Part shown: positions 32,972-44,847 of the stretch, piece after piece | How positions within the stretch are numbered: the first letter of the stretch is position 1 | How the letters are laid out: each line of letters starts with the position of its first letter | Source of the DNA: Eleusine coracana subsp. coracana | Taxonomy: Eukaryota > Streptophyta > Magnoliopsida > Poales > Poaceae | Reading direction: 5' to 3' | DNA: 64,000 nucleotides | NCBI GenBank assembly: GCA_032690845.1 | Contig: CM064429.1 | Location: 13,672,569-13,736,568 of the forward strand | Position numbers and translations under genes: made by a program | The notes under the pieces: generated by a model | The model's input: only the letters and a program-made list of their open reading frames with translations | What the model was told of the DNA's origin: nothing | The model's database searches: none

Positions 32972-34299
32972 ACTTGTATCTTTCCCCTTCCCTTTATTTC
33001 CTGCATTTGCTAAATCTGAAATTCCATAAAAAATTTGCAAAACATAAAAAGAACAAAAATATTTCCCTTTTTCATGCGCGGTATGAATGTGTATAATTTT
33101 CCTATGTTGAGATGATGAATAGTTGCTCTGTCCTTTATTCCTCTCTAAAGCTAGTTTACAACTTAGTACTCTCTCAAGAGTTAGGTTTGTTGGTAAATCT
33201 TGCCTTGAACTTGAATCTTGTGGGTAGCATATGCATTCTCTAGTTCTAAGTTGTTGAGAGGTATGATATGATAGATAGGGCTGCTATGATCTTGCTCAAC
33301 GTAAAGCTTGAATTCCGGAGTTTTATTTTTCAAAATGACAAATTAATAAGTTCCTCAATGATGAAATTCCCACCACAGCCATATGTAGTGTTTACATTTG
33401 AAAACCTTTACACATATGCTGCTTGTTTCACATTGAGCTTAGTCAAAATTGTTGTGACCCTAGTAGAACTCTTTTCATGCTTTCTTGATCAAGATCATGT
33501 ACACACATCCACCGCCTTGAGCTATCCTTCTAAATCAAGAAGATAGCATCCACCATATCCACCGTGAGCTATTCTTCTACACCGGAAGAAAGCCACTATC
33601 CATCCATCCATCCAAAGAAACACTCCATATATCCATTGCAAAATTCCTCTCTCAAAGTATTCATTGCAAACTAGGACTATGGCTATGCAAAAAGAAAAGA
33701 AAAGAAAAAAAAAATGCTCAAAAAAGAGAGCAAGCAAAAGATAGCCATAGCCTAGAAACTCCAAAAGAGAGAAGGAAAATTCAAAAAGGAGTTATTTCTT
33801 CCCATCCACCATTCCTCCGTTCTTCCACACACTTGCACATCTTGATCAAGATTGTTTGAATTGATGTTTTTTCTTGGATCCGGTCTTTTGACATAGCAAT
33901 ATTATGTGAACATGAGTGCTTCATATATCCCTACCTTGAGCTCCACATAAAGCCTTATTTAGAAGTAGGTGATTATAGGCAACACTTTGCCTTGGTGAGG
34001 AATCATACACATATTGAGTGATCCGAGAGAATCATTTGAGGAACTTGGTTTTTATTTTCAAAATCTTTTGAAAACCTCCGGAATAACATAGCGGAATCTA
34101 GAGCAAGTGATTGGTGCCCTGCAATTGTTCTATCTCTCAACCGCCCAAGACAATGAGGTGTAAAAGCCCCATGGATTGAGGTAAATGGGTAAGTTATGCG
34201 CCAATATATTTAATTCTAGGAAGAGTACTTTGTTGTGCGCATAGTATTATTGAGGAGTAGGACATTGTAGCAACTCCTGATCAACAACTTAAGTTTATC
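32972..34299 (+). other. D1 3' non-coding region
   Basis: AT-rich, with 'catccatcca' runs and short A-rich tracts. It is similar in layout to 6441-7324, 37400-38095 and 61381-62992, the matching regions of E and G. No ORF is supported. Confidence 0.6.
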
Positions 34300-34338
34300 T
34301 TTGCTTCGGGACGAGCAAAGGGTAAGCTTGGGGGAGTT
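34300..34338 (+). promoter_or_regulatory. Hairpin plus polypurine tract of D1
   Basis: Arms TTTGCTT (34300-34306) and GAGCAAA (34313-34319) enclose CGGGAC. Then come exactly 19 nt ending in AGCTTGGGGGAGTT, and the LTR. Confidence 0.7.
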
Positions 34339-35870
34339 TGTTGACGGCTGTTAAGTACCATTTTTAACCGTCAACTATACTCAAATAAAGGAGAATTTGG
34401 CATTTCATACACGCATGCTTTATCACAATAATATAGTTCCACTTGTACTTGGAGAACTTTGTGCATGCAGGAGGAAATGTGAAGGAAACACCTCAAAAGG
34501 CAAGAAAACACACTTTCGACCAATCAGAGAGCGCCACATGGACGTCACACGGATTGAAGGGTCCATTTTCAGCACTTAACCGACGTAACTCCCTGCAATA
34601 CCGCGCAAACCAACGTCAGGGCCCACAGGACAGCCACCTGGAGAAAGCACAGGCCAGGAGGGGCCACCCCCAGGTCGGCCGACCCAGCCGGGCGCCCTCT
34701 CCGCCTGGGCTTCCACGTGTTGGCTCCTCCGTGACTCCTGATGACGGTTTGAGATGCCTTCCGTGGCGGTTACGCTCCCTTGCCGACCTATTGAGGCTAT
34801 AAATAGGAGGGTGTGCCTTCACATTCAACACACACCACAAGAAGCATTTCTCTCTTGCTAGTAGTAGTTCTTGGAGTTTTAGTGGAGTTAGGCTGAGTCT
34901 AGAGCTCTCTAGTCCCAAGTCTTCACTTGGAATTGGTATGGCTCTTGTATCTTTTCCCTTTTGTAAGACTTTACTCTTATCAATATATATATCTTTTCTA
35001 TATAGTTGTGCTTGGGTCATGAGTTTCTTGTTTGATTTTGTGATCCATATATGTGATAGTATAGTCTACTTGTGTGATAGTAGTTTATATTTATTATACT
35101 ACTATTGTCATGCTAGTTATATACCGTCACTATAGTCTAGTTTATATGTTATAGTCTCTATGCTTAGTTTTAGCTGATTAAGTATAGCATGGGTTTGGTG
35201 ATCGTATTCGTACGGTAGCTCTGCCTCGTTAATAGTAATCGCGGAGGGGCAGAGTGCTCTTTGGTCGTGCAAGTATGGTACTTGGATGACTGATTTGCAT
35301 CAATTATTCGTTAGTCTACTGGTTCGTTGAGGTAGGCGGCAGGTGGTGACAGCCCTGTCCGTCCTTTGAAATCCTCCCCGCTAGGCTAGTGCGTAGGCTC
35401 TTGGCGGAAGTCGCCTGTGGATGCAGGGGTAAGTCCGTGCCTGAAGTGCTATACTATTGACTGCTGAACCTGAGTGTGGGTCTGTATGTATTCTACTTAG
35501 GCTATGCAACTGTATAGGAATGTATAGTAGGAGTAGCTTAGCCTAGTCTTTCCTCCACTAGACTTTATTTATTTAGTAGGAATCTTCTGTGTGTGTCACA
35601 CTACCCGGTTATTATCATATACCCGCCTGTCTTGGTTAAGATATCCTTGCTAATTGTTAACATGATCTTATATGTTAGTAACGCTTCTTGATCATAACCT
35701 TCCTCTGGGATAAACAAATACGATACCCTGAATACTTCCGGGTGAAATGCTACAGCGGTATTCTCCGTGCGCTTGCGGATTTTACCTACTTGACTCTGGG
35801 ACATATTAGTGAACCGTTTCTGGCCCCATGCCGGGAATGATTTATTAATATGGCTTAGCAAAAGTCAACA
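34339..35870 (+). repeat. 3' LTR of D1
   Basis: 1532 bp. It has a single GGTCGGCCGACC (34673-34684). The 18-bp length difference from the 5' LTR is exactly one palindrome plus its spacer. Confidence 0.95.
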
Positions 35871-36280
35871 CCCTCATTACTCTGTTCTCGATGGTGATCA
35901 AGAATCGACAGTGGCCCTTATCGATGGATTCCGTGAGAAGGAGAAACTTTGGGCAGTTGGATTTATTGAGCCATTGACTCTAGAAGCAGGAGAATACTCA
36001 ATAGATGAGTGTGAGAGCTTCTTTCTTGAAAACACACATGATAGATGCTCATTTAATAAATCTCTAGAGTCAATCAACTTTTGTGCCAAGGGCACCTATG
36101 AGAACTACAATTGCCTCAAGAGCCTCATTAGCAAAATATTTGTCAGGATGATTGTAGATGCTTTTGTTTACCATAAATATTGAAAATCTTATAGATTGCA
36201 CTTTGGCACTAACCTTGCAGTTAGAGCTTCAATGACACATCAAGAATTGGTGGTGGACTGGGAAATACATCGCCAGTGAT
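35871..36280 (+). pseudogene. E protease/gag remnant, part 2
   Basis: Continues the E coding remnant after D1: a charged segment open for about 100 codons with an IFVRMIVDAFVYHK motif, ending in TGA near 36181 and again near 36278. Similar linkers lie between protease and RT in grass Athila-type elements. No RT follows, so E lost pol. The second copy is 42956-43380. Confidence 0.5.
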
Positions 36281-37932
36281 AGCTGCAATAGGAAATCGCC
36301 GTGGTGAAGCTTCTGACCGTAAACAAAGCACTGCCAGGAGATGGCCCGAATTATCATTTTCCTTTTGCCTAAATAAAAGCAAGAATATGTTTTAAGGTTA
36401 TGTTTGCTTTCGCATATTTTTGGTCGGTAACAATTTGAGGTTGAGATTAAAAAGAATGATGGTCATTCTGTACCTATCAACATAGGAACTGCATCAACTT
36501 TAACACCATGGTATTTTTGGCGAGAGAACCCACTATTAGAAGGCTACAACACTACACACTTGATTTTCAGCATCTCGCGATACAAAAATCCAAGTGTGGG
36601 GGGAGTTCTTTAAGTATCTCATAGCAAGTTCCATTCTTACCAATTTTATCTCGGTTTAGAGGTGTTGCTAGTTCTGGCTTTCATGCCTTGCTTAAAGAAA
36701 ATATTAACAGGCGCTTTAGTTTATTTTTCCTTTTTATTTCCTTTCAATCTTATAGTGTGCCTTAGAAAAGAAAATAATAAAAATAAATAAATAAAGTTGT
36801 GACTCTATCGGGCCTATAAAGCCAGTACAGTCCCTTTTTGTTGTTCATCCTTTTTGTTTTTGTTTTTCTTCAAATAATGAAGCCAGGTACAAGATCAAAT
36901 GTTGAGGAGGCCTCCAAGATTTTCAACGCACAAACAACACATGGCCTCCCATCGACACATTGCACATCGTCACTTAAGCCAACATGTCAAAGATCGAGGT
37001 GATCGGGATCCAAGTGACATCAACCAACCTACAAGGAGAGTCGACACAAGCATGGTGCTCCTAAGCTTCCACATCTTCCATAGTGACGGTTTGCATAGTC
37101 TATCCCTTTCCTCCTAGTTTCCAAGTTAAATCAAATTTATCCTGAGTCAATCAATAAGTTTAACTTGAAAACTAAAACCAATTCTTGTGAACCCTCATTA
37201 TCATGCTTCTCTTTGATTGACTTGCATGCTCCTTATTCCTAGTTCATTTACTTGCTGCTTATGAACTATATCTTTAGGAAAGCATGTCACTTAACTAGCT
37301 GACTTATAAGATATGGTATGGTGAAAGAAATTTTGCTCTTATGCTTGTAGTGCTTGGGAATTTCTCTTTAAAAATAAAAATTAATGGCCCTCTCCTCAAT
37401 GATGTGAATGTCCTACCAAAGCCATATGATAGTTATATTGAAAACCTTATGCATATGCTGCTTCTTGTTTCAAATTCTTGTGACCGTAGTGAGATGCATG
37501 TTTATGTTTTGCTGATCAAGATCACATGCACATTCCCTTCATATGCTAATCTTCTACATTAGAAGGTAGCATTTCCATCATCAGCCATCCATCCACCAAA
37601 AGAAATACTCCATGATTATCCTGTTATGACCCTCTCTCAATTGTTCTGTAGAAGGCATGGCTATAAAAACAACATGCTCTCATCTTTGAGCATGATGAAA
37701 AAAAAGAAAAGAAATAGCCATGTCCAATATCATTTCAAAGAAAGAGAGAGTCTACACATAAAGGAGTATTCATCCACCTCCATCATCCACCGTCATCCAT
37801 ATGCTAATTCTTCTACACCAGAAGATAGCATCATCCATATTCATCCATCCACAAAAATAAAGTGCTCCACCATGCTTTAAAAAAAAACTCCCTCTCCAAT
37901 TATACTTGCACAAAGAGACGTGGGCTGTCAAG

Positions 37933-37980
<48 letters not shown>

Positions 37981-38095
37981 AAGATAGCTCATGTTCTCAA
38001 ATACAAGAGAGGGAGGATTTCAAAAGGAGCATCCATCATTCACATTTCCATCCATCCGTTCCATTTATGTTCACATGCTTGATCACAATTCATGA
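36281..38095 (+). other. 3' non-coding region of E, internal to the tandem units
   Basis: No ORF. 36281-36630 matches 43381-43709. The CAAGT at 36625-36629 is the empty site of element F. A (GA)n microsatellite is at 37936-37975. The region breaks off at 'catgac' (38090-38095), where T1 sequence is joined, so the hairpin, PPT and LTR start of this unit are deleted. Confidence 0.6.
37936..37978. repeat. (GA)n microsatellite
   Basis: About twenty AG dinucleotides with a few trailing A interruptions. Confidence 0.9.
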
Positions 38096-40266
38096 CACCA
38101 CCACCACATCATCCTCCTCCTCGTCATCATCGTCGAAGGCGTTCGCTATCGCGCCAGCGCGCACCAGCGTCCCAACAGCACGGAGGCCGAGGACAGACGA
38201 GCTCGAAGAGCCCCGGTGGGGTTCCTTAGCTGGTGCACACCTCGGGGGGACCTTTGAAGCCTCCTCGTCCCTTTTCCTTTTCCCAATCTACAGGGGAGGC
38301 TTCGGTGGACACTTCTCTTTCCTTGTCTTTTTGGCCCCCATTGCCTTTGCAACTTCCGAACCAACACTGCCAGGGGGCCGATTCCGCTTCACACGAGGCG
38401 CTGGCGTGACGTGAGCAGGATACTTCACACCGGCCAGCGTCAGGACACGGTTAAGCCGGCCGCTGTGCGAGGTCTTCTCGTAGGTATGCTTGTGCTCCTC
38501 GAGAGTGTATGGTCCAACTACAGACTCGCTGGCACACTGAAGAAAAACAAAAAATTCTTCATCGCTAAAGCCCCGTTTGTCCGCAGGCACTTCCGTAAAA
38601 GGTATTGTAATATCGGGCCGCGAGGGAATCTTCTTCTAAATGAACCCAGGAATCAAACATCCCTCGCGTAGCGGCCACATATTTACAGCCACAAACTCTT
38701 CGACGAGGTCCCGGCCGCTTGAGTTGAATGTAGCGACACGGATGGCAGCCTCGTTCTTACAACCCTTAGGCACCCTGCCTTCCATGGACCGAGGCTCGCA
38801 GCGAGTGAGCTTCGAAGCTAAAGGAATGGTTGTGGCCCCTCCCTCTTCTGCAGTCTCCGCGGCAACCTTCCCGTATAGCCAGCATTCATGCCACTTGTCA
38901 CTCCAATGGTTTTGACTGCTCTTAACAAATTGGTTGTCACGTTTGAAACGGGGCATGAAGGTTATGCAGCCGAAATCAGCCTCGTGCGCCACGCCGTCAA
39001 TCTTGATAGTCTTCGGCTGGTAGTGAGCGCAGTAGTATTTACAGAACACTTCAATATCAGGCTGGCCCTGATAACTCAGCACTCCCCAGACAAATTTGTT
39101 CAGCATTGCCATCCCGCTGGGACTTATGTGATGCAGCTGCACATTGAACCTGCTCAACACGTCCTTCACGAAGCCTGAGCAGGGAAAACGAAGGCCAGTA
39201 GTGAAGTGGTCTTCAAAAACCACGGCCTCGTCTTTAGCAGGGCATGGAGTAACCTCCTGACCAGCCAGCCGGGCCCCTACGGAGGGAATAGATCACGATT
39301 TGGCAAGCTTGTTTAGCTTGGGGGCGTCGAAGCGAGAGCGCCCAAAAGCGAAAGTCCGAGGTCTGGATCCATCATGATCTTTCCCTTTCCCTTTTCGGCC
39401 TTTCGGCAAGTCAGAGTCATCAGAAGGCAGTAGATCGCTAATGTCTGCTTCCACGTCCTCCAGGTCTTCGTCCACCGAAACAGAGCTCCGAACCCAGCGG
39501 CTTGAACCTTGCCCTTGGGTGTTGGAGGCTAGACTTCCAACACCTCGAGGAGCGAAATCTTGGTTGTCACCCCCTTCCTCATCGTCTTCCTCATCATCCT
39601 CCTCTTCCTCATCGTCCTCTTCTTTGTTATCCTCAACCTCCCTCGGTGGTCCCCGACCATAGCCTTCGGGAGCAGAGATAAGGATGTCTTCCAAACTTTT
39701 AGCAAACTCCGCCTTAGAGTTGCCTTCGCTGGCAGTGGCGTCGATAGCCATCGAAGGAAGATTTTCCTCAGCGGCAGCGTCGTCAAGTACATCAGTTTGC
39801 TTAACGCGAGTCATGTCTTCAGATCCTGCAAATAAGCGCAAAGGGTGAGCTCCGTAGGAACCTGAAAGCTAGTCCTAATTATCATTAAGAACACTTTAAA
39901 GTGAGGGCCCAAGCATACCGAGTCAGCTTAAACACAGCTTCAAAAGCAAAAGCAGCTAAACAGCAGCGCGAGCATAGGAAGTTGGGGAAGGCTGGAGCAG
40001 TAAAAAGCAAATCGCAACAGAAGCTTCGAAGACCTTTACCCCCCCTCCCCACCCCCCGCTTATATAGTCAGGTGAAAACGGACCAGCATTTACTACGGAG
40101 CCTCGGGAGTCGAAGCCGTAGTAACACAACATTTAAATTGGAAGGCAAAAAGCCATGACACCTAATGCCGCCAAGTGTTACCTTCGACAGAGCTGGGTGA
40201 GCTACCATACGACGACTCGCTTTCGGAAACAATTACTGTTCGAACCATAGTCATAATCGCAGGCAT
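38096..40266 (-). pseudogene. Second copy of the T1 antisense gene, 3' end missing
   Basis: Exon 1 (40266-40182) keeps the same 85-nt length and phase-1 donor. Exon 2 starts at 39825, has the acidic run, and after the same frameshift as T1 (near 39290) continues with the transposase_28-like domain. That part is open from 39223 to 38636, and 38590-38288 continues it. It lacks the stops T1 has at 17512 and 16789, so those arose after duplication, but has its own stop near 39275. The gene ends at the 38095 breakpoint in the middle of exon 2. Confidence 0.7.
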
Positions 40267-40327
40267 GGTGGAAGCTCAACGGGCAAGTAACCAGTAAAAA
40301 TAATAATTTTCCACCGCGGTTATTCTC

Positions 40328-40335
40328 CTTTTATA
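40328..40335 (-). promoter_or_regulatory. TATA box of the second antisense gene copy
   Basis: TATAAAAG on the minus strand, 62 bp upstream of the ATG at 40266, the same spacing as in T1. Confidence 0.5.
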
Positions 40336-40447
40336 GGCAGAAGCCCGGGTAGCTTTGTTCTGCCCGAAGGGTGGCGTTTGGGTAAGAGATCCCAATGAAG
40401 CGAGGACTGCGACCCATCAAAGTTGGACCTACCCCTCGAGGGGCTAC

Positions 40448-41007
40448 TGTTGGGAGATCACTTCGCAAGCCACCCTTCGAGGGTTCAACAAAGTCAGGCC
40501 GCAAATGAAAGTCAAAGTCAACATATTGTTATTCTTTTTTATTATTAACTGTAATTTCGAGACACAGGCGTTCATCGGAGGCTACAGCGAAGCCAAGACC
40601 CTTCGAGCGGTACCTCCGCATCCTCGAAGGACGAAGTCATCATCCTTCGAAAGACAGTGCGTGGGGCAAGATGAGGAGCCTGGTTGGCGCAAAGAGGGTG
40701 ACACTTGGCACCTGGTCGTGTCGTGGCATGTGGAGCAAGGAAGGGTACTAGGAGCGCTCGAATGACCGATTTGTCCTTTATGACCATTTTGTATAATATA
40801 TTCAAAGAATATAGTAGGTCGTGTCGTGGCATGCGGAGCAAGGAAGGGCCTATAAAGGGAACAGCCCTACTTACTAGTAAGAGGAGGAATCTTTTTGGGA
40901 ACACGTGAGAGGAGCCCTTTTTCCCCCGTTTCATACCCTTCGAAATTTCCTCTTCTGTTCATTGTTACCGTTGGTGTTAACGAGGCTCGTGCTCGGTGAC
41001 ACCAACA
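40448..41007 (+). repeat. 3' LTR of the T1 second copy
   Basis: 560 bp, TGTTGGGAGATCAC...ACACCAACA. Just before the TATA box, a short stretch ('gtcgtgtcgtggcatgcgg', near 40819) repeats sequence found about 95 bp upstream, a local rearrangement absent from T1. Confidence 0.85.
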
Positions 41008-41012
41008 GTACT

Positions 41013-42570
41013 CATGAGTTCCACAAGTTTTGGTGAAATATGTGGTCGCAGGTGCTATAGGGTCAAAATATGCAAAAACATGTGAAAATACCATGTCGAC
41101 CGATCACGACTGTGAAACAACCGTTTTCTGACAACCGACAGGGTCGTTAACAGCCAGAATCAGCACCCAATCAGGTCATCCCCAAGTAAAATTGTCAATC
41201 GACCGAATCATAAGCTATCATCACCCGGCAGGGTGAAGCAAGTTTTCAATCAATTCCCGGTCACACGACAACACGACCAAGGACCACCGGCCGATTTGGA
41301 ACTTCACCTCCTCACCCGGCCGACATGCAAACACCATCGCCATGAAGTCGTCCCCTAACTCCAGTCCAAAAGATTTTTCAAAGAGACAAAGGAAGGAGGT
41401 TGACACATGGACTAACTGGGAGAAGGGAAGGAGAACTAGGCCACAAGGCCAAAGGGCTGCCACCCAAAAATGGGCCGCCGCCCGGCGGGCATTGCCGCCC
41501 GACGAGTCGTGCCGCCCGGCGGGCTTGCTACCCGAGGTTGCCAGCCCATGAGGCCCATGAAGCCTACCGGCCCCAAAATGAAGAGTCGGTGGAGACCGAC
41601 CCAACAACTGCCTTGGGACGCAATCCTAGCCATCGGGAGAAGGTCGGTCAGGAAACTGACACGATCCAAGGGCCGCCTGGCGGTGCAAGCCGCCCGGCAC
41701 ACGTGGCCGCCCGGCGGACCGACTTGGCCTACCGACTCGCCTTCACCTACAAGTAACCCCTGCCCATCACCACCTATAAATATAAGGGTAATTCGGTAGA
41801 AAAGATCAACAATTGAAGAGGAGAACAACAAGCGCCACGATATAGAAATGTATTAGAATATGGAGTGAGAGTGAGTGGTTGAAGTTTAGGAGGGAGTCGG
41901 GGATGTCGGCTCCTTCTCCACCTTGTGCCTCGGGGATGATTCTCCACCAAGAGTAGAGTCCCCGTCCTTCAGCCGGGTAACATGTAGACATTCTTTTGTT
42001 CATTTAATCATTGAAGCTTTCTTTATTTATATCTTGTTTTTGGGTTCTTAGTCCATGTTAGATAAAGTCTTTTACTTTATTTGACTATGGTTACTCTGCC
42101 TTTAGTTAACAAGGTTAGAGTAGTAATTGTAAGTGTATACGTGGTGTATAGACTTATAATTATCTAAGTTTGCTCCCAACCCCACGGGTTGTGTGGTCGG
42201 TAGTTAGGTGGTGACAGCACTGAGCTATCCCCTGTATTCCACCACGTTCAGGTTGGGCTCGTAGGCGTTGATGGTAGTTTTAGCCGAGGTCCCTTCTCAT
42301 CCCTTTCCGTACCTCGAACGACTATGCCCCGAAGTAAACAAGAGTAAATATTGGAGTCTAATGATTATTTGGATAAGTTGTCACATGAAGCCAAGGCTGA
42401 AGGACCCTCTCAACCCGTTGTTATCCTTCTCTTTTGTTCACTAGAATTGGATTAGGATAGAATTTCACTTCTTGTTCCCCATGGATTCGATACCTTAGAA
42501 TACTCCTATGTGAAGGCTACATCAGCATTCATATGCTTGCGGATTTCTCTGTTAGGCATAAGGATCGCCA
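41013..42570 (+). repeat. E LTR, second unit
   Basis: Uninterrupted equivalent of 19521-20825 plus 27780-27975. It has the GCCGCCCGGCGG-type words (about 41475-41720), TATAAATA at 41775-41782, and the unfilled C1 site CACAT at 42382-42386. It retains the ~55 bp missing from the first unit. The beginning of the LTR, before the T1 site, is deleted. Confidence 0.8.
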
Positions 42571-43380
42571 ACAGCTATACCAATCAAGATAGGAAAAGTT
42601 GAACTTCACCTAGACTTCCATGTCTTTCCTATCATTGATTTTGATCTCTTCCTTGGCTACCCACTAGAAAAACTCCACCTACTAGGTGCATCTCAAGGGA
42701 GCCACACTACCAAGGCTAGGGAGACTACTTTCACCACCAGGAACCTTTTCTCAAGATATCCTTTGGTGAGGTCTCATCTAAAGCACCCTCCGCTTGAGAA
42801 AGTGATGTTTGTTTCCCAACTTACATCACCGAAGCCTGTTCCTTGTAAGGACACGAAGCTTTTCACCTAGCATGGAGATGATTCGGGAGAAACTCCAAAT
42901 CCTATTGAAACCAAACCATCACCTTCCTTGCCTAAGCCTTTTCCCTCTTGCCCTCATTACTCTGTTCTAGATGGTGATCAAGAATCGACAGTGGCCCTTA
43001 TCGATGGATTCCATGAGAAGGAGAAACTTTGAGCAATTGGATTTATTGAGCCATTGACTCTAGAAGCAGGAGAATACTCAATAGATGAGTGTGAGAGCTT
43101 GTTTTTCGAAAACACACATGATACATGCTCATTAAAAAAATCTCTAGAGTCCATCAACTTTTGTGCCAAGAGCACCTATGAGAACTACAATTGCCTCAAG
43201 AGCCTCATTAGCAAAATATTTGTTAGGATCATTGTAGATGCTTTTGTTTACCATAAATATTGCAAATCTTGTAGATTGCACATTGGCACTAACCTTGCAG
43301 TTAGAGCTTCAATGACACATCAAGAATTGGTGGTGGACTAGGAAATACATCGCCAGTGATAGCAGCAATAGGAAATCCCC
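42571..43380 (+). pseudogene. E protease/gag remnant, second unit
   Basis: Same degraded sequence as 27976-28348 plus 35876-36280, without D1. The longest open stretch is 43054-43341. The unfilled D1 target is at 42951-42955 (CCCTC followed by ATTACTC). Several stops differ from the first unit. Confidence 0.6.
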
Positions 43381-43709
43381 GTGGTCAAGCTTCTGACCGT
43401 AAACAAAGCACTGCCGGGAGATGGCCTGGATTATCATTTCCCTTTTTCCTAAATAAAAGCAAGAATATGTTTTAAGGTTATGTTTACTTTCGCGTATTTT
43501 TGGTCGGTAACAATTTCAGGTTGAGATTAAAAAGAATGATGGTCATTCTGTACCTATCAACATAGGAGCTGCATCAACTTTAACACCATGGTATTTTTGG
43601 TGAGAGAACGCACTATTAGAAGGCTACAACACTACACACTTGATTTTCAGCATCTCGCGATACAAAAGTCCAAGTGTGGGAGGAGTTATGTAAGTATCTC
43701 GTAGCAAGT
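43381..43709 (+). other. Non-coding E sequence before F
   Basis: Matches 36281-36629. It ends with CAAGT (43705-43709), the target bases of F. No gene seen. Confidence 0.6.
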
Positions 43710-44808
43710 TGTTGGTCGTATCTACGCACCCACTTATATACTGCAAGACGATGGTGTACAGTTGTAGCTGTTTTTCCCTCAGAGTATTCCAAGGTTATTG
43801 AATCCATAAGGAACGAGCGGAACTAATACTATTAAAGGGTTACTAACAAATTGCAATGGGTTGGTTGGTGTGAATAATGACGGTGAGAAAGTGGAAGGTG
43901 AATGTTATTGCAGAGGCAACAGGATAATGAAGGATTCTCTCCTTAGGATTGGTTCACTAGCATGCAACCTTATTCTTATCAACTCAAGTGATGACTCTAA
44001 TATTCTAGAAGACATGGTGGTTTCGTTCACCCCGGCTGTCACTATAGAGGCTATTAGCTCCCCACTGATTTCTTGCACTATGTAACGGGCAAAAGTGTAT
44101 TGGCCGATACACTAATGAAAAGGATAGATAGATGTGCAATAAGTTCATCACATAGATTAAATTCATCGAGAGAGTATCAACAAGCATGAGAGTTACATGA
44201 CCAGATCCCCGCAGCAGAGAAGAGAATATGAGACTACTCACTCATCCTTCCGCTAGACATAGCAGAGGTGTGAGAAATAGCACTGGAACGCGCCCGAGCC
44301 GATCGGCGCAGGCGTCGCGCTGATCGACGTGACCTCCCTTCTGGTGGATCTCATCGGTGTTGACGAACCTCCACCGCCAATATCCTGGAACCCTAGTTTT
44401 GATAACTGGTTCTCGCGATTGCCGACTCCCCTTGGTCGTCCTTGGCTTTTGATAATTATCTTTCTTTTATACTCGACGGGATTAGGTCAACTTCCACCGA
44501 CTCTAACTCATACTGGGTTGGGCCTTCGTCTTTCTTGGACCAGATTGTATTTCAGTCATCTTTTCCTCCTGCGCCAATCGGTGCACGGGTCGCGCCGATC
44601 GGCGCGGCTCCGAATTTGGCCCATCTTCGTTACTCTTCAGCTCTTTATCCATAATTGCCCTGTTTTACACCTGTTTCCTGCGATTACATCCAAAACAGAA
44701 CAACCACAAATATATGCAAATATGGGGTTAATTTAGTCCAAACCACCAAATTAAGACGCAAAACATCCCTTTTTGATAGACAAAATGGGCATCTAGAAAC
44801 CACCAACA
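43710..44808 (-). repeat. 3' LTR of F
   Basis: 1099 bp; on the minus strand TGTTGGTGG...CGACCAACA. The minus TATA box TATAAAAG is at 44464-44471. GCCGATCGGC-type palindromes lie upstream of it (44571-44607) and downstream (44296-44331). Left target bases are CAAGT (43705-43709), and the empty site is at 36625-36629. Confidence 0.85.
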
Positions 44809-44847
44809 GTTCCCCTACACTCAAATCATTGCTAGTCCTCGAGCAAT
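44809..44847 (-). promoter_or_regulatory. Hairpin plus polypurine tract of F
   Basis: Minus strand: ATTGCTC, GAGGAC, TAGCAAT (44847-44828), then exactly 19 nt (44827-44809) ending GTGTAGGGGAAC, then the LTR. The outer pair is A-T here and T-A in D, E and G, so pairing is kept while the bases changed. Confidence 0.7.

Larger units (their letters stand above)
28349..35870 (+). mobile_element. D1: young non-autonomous Athila-type element
   Basis: 7522 bp with LTRs 28349-29898 and 34339-35870, flanked by CCCTC (28344-28348, 35871-35875). The unfilled site survives at 42951-42955. The internal region has a tRNA-Asp-type PBS, a short gag stub, an Athila ORF-1-like 3' ORF, and the hairpin and PPT. 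There is no protease, RT or integrase. In every part compared, the LTRs are identical apart from one 18-bp palindrome unit, so insertion is recent and must have used another element's enzymes. Confidence 0.9.
38096..41007 (+). mobile_element. T1 second copy, 5'-truncated
   Basis: Corresponds to about 16571-19515 of T1: the 5' half of the antisense gene, its promoter, PPT and 3' LTR. The right junction (CAACA then GTACT and CATGAG) equals that of T1, so this is a duplicate of the same insertion. By eye there are about 11 differences in a 180-bp stretch (17941-18120 against 39466-39645), near 6 percent. Everything 5' of this, including gag-pol, is gone. Confidence 0.85.

Noticed and set aside
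38096..41007. An independent second Tat insertion
   Set aside because: The right junction, target bases and flanking E sequence equal those of T1, so it is a duplicate of the same insertion event.
44281..44736. Possible gene in the F LTR (135-codon ORF)
   Set aside because: Lies wholly within the LTR, opposite to the element's direction, with no recognisable domain.
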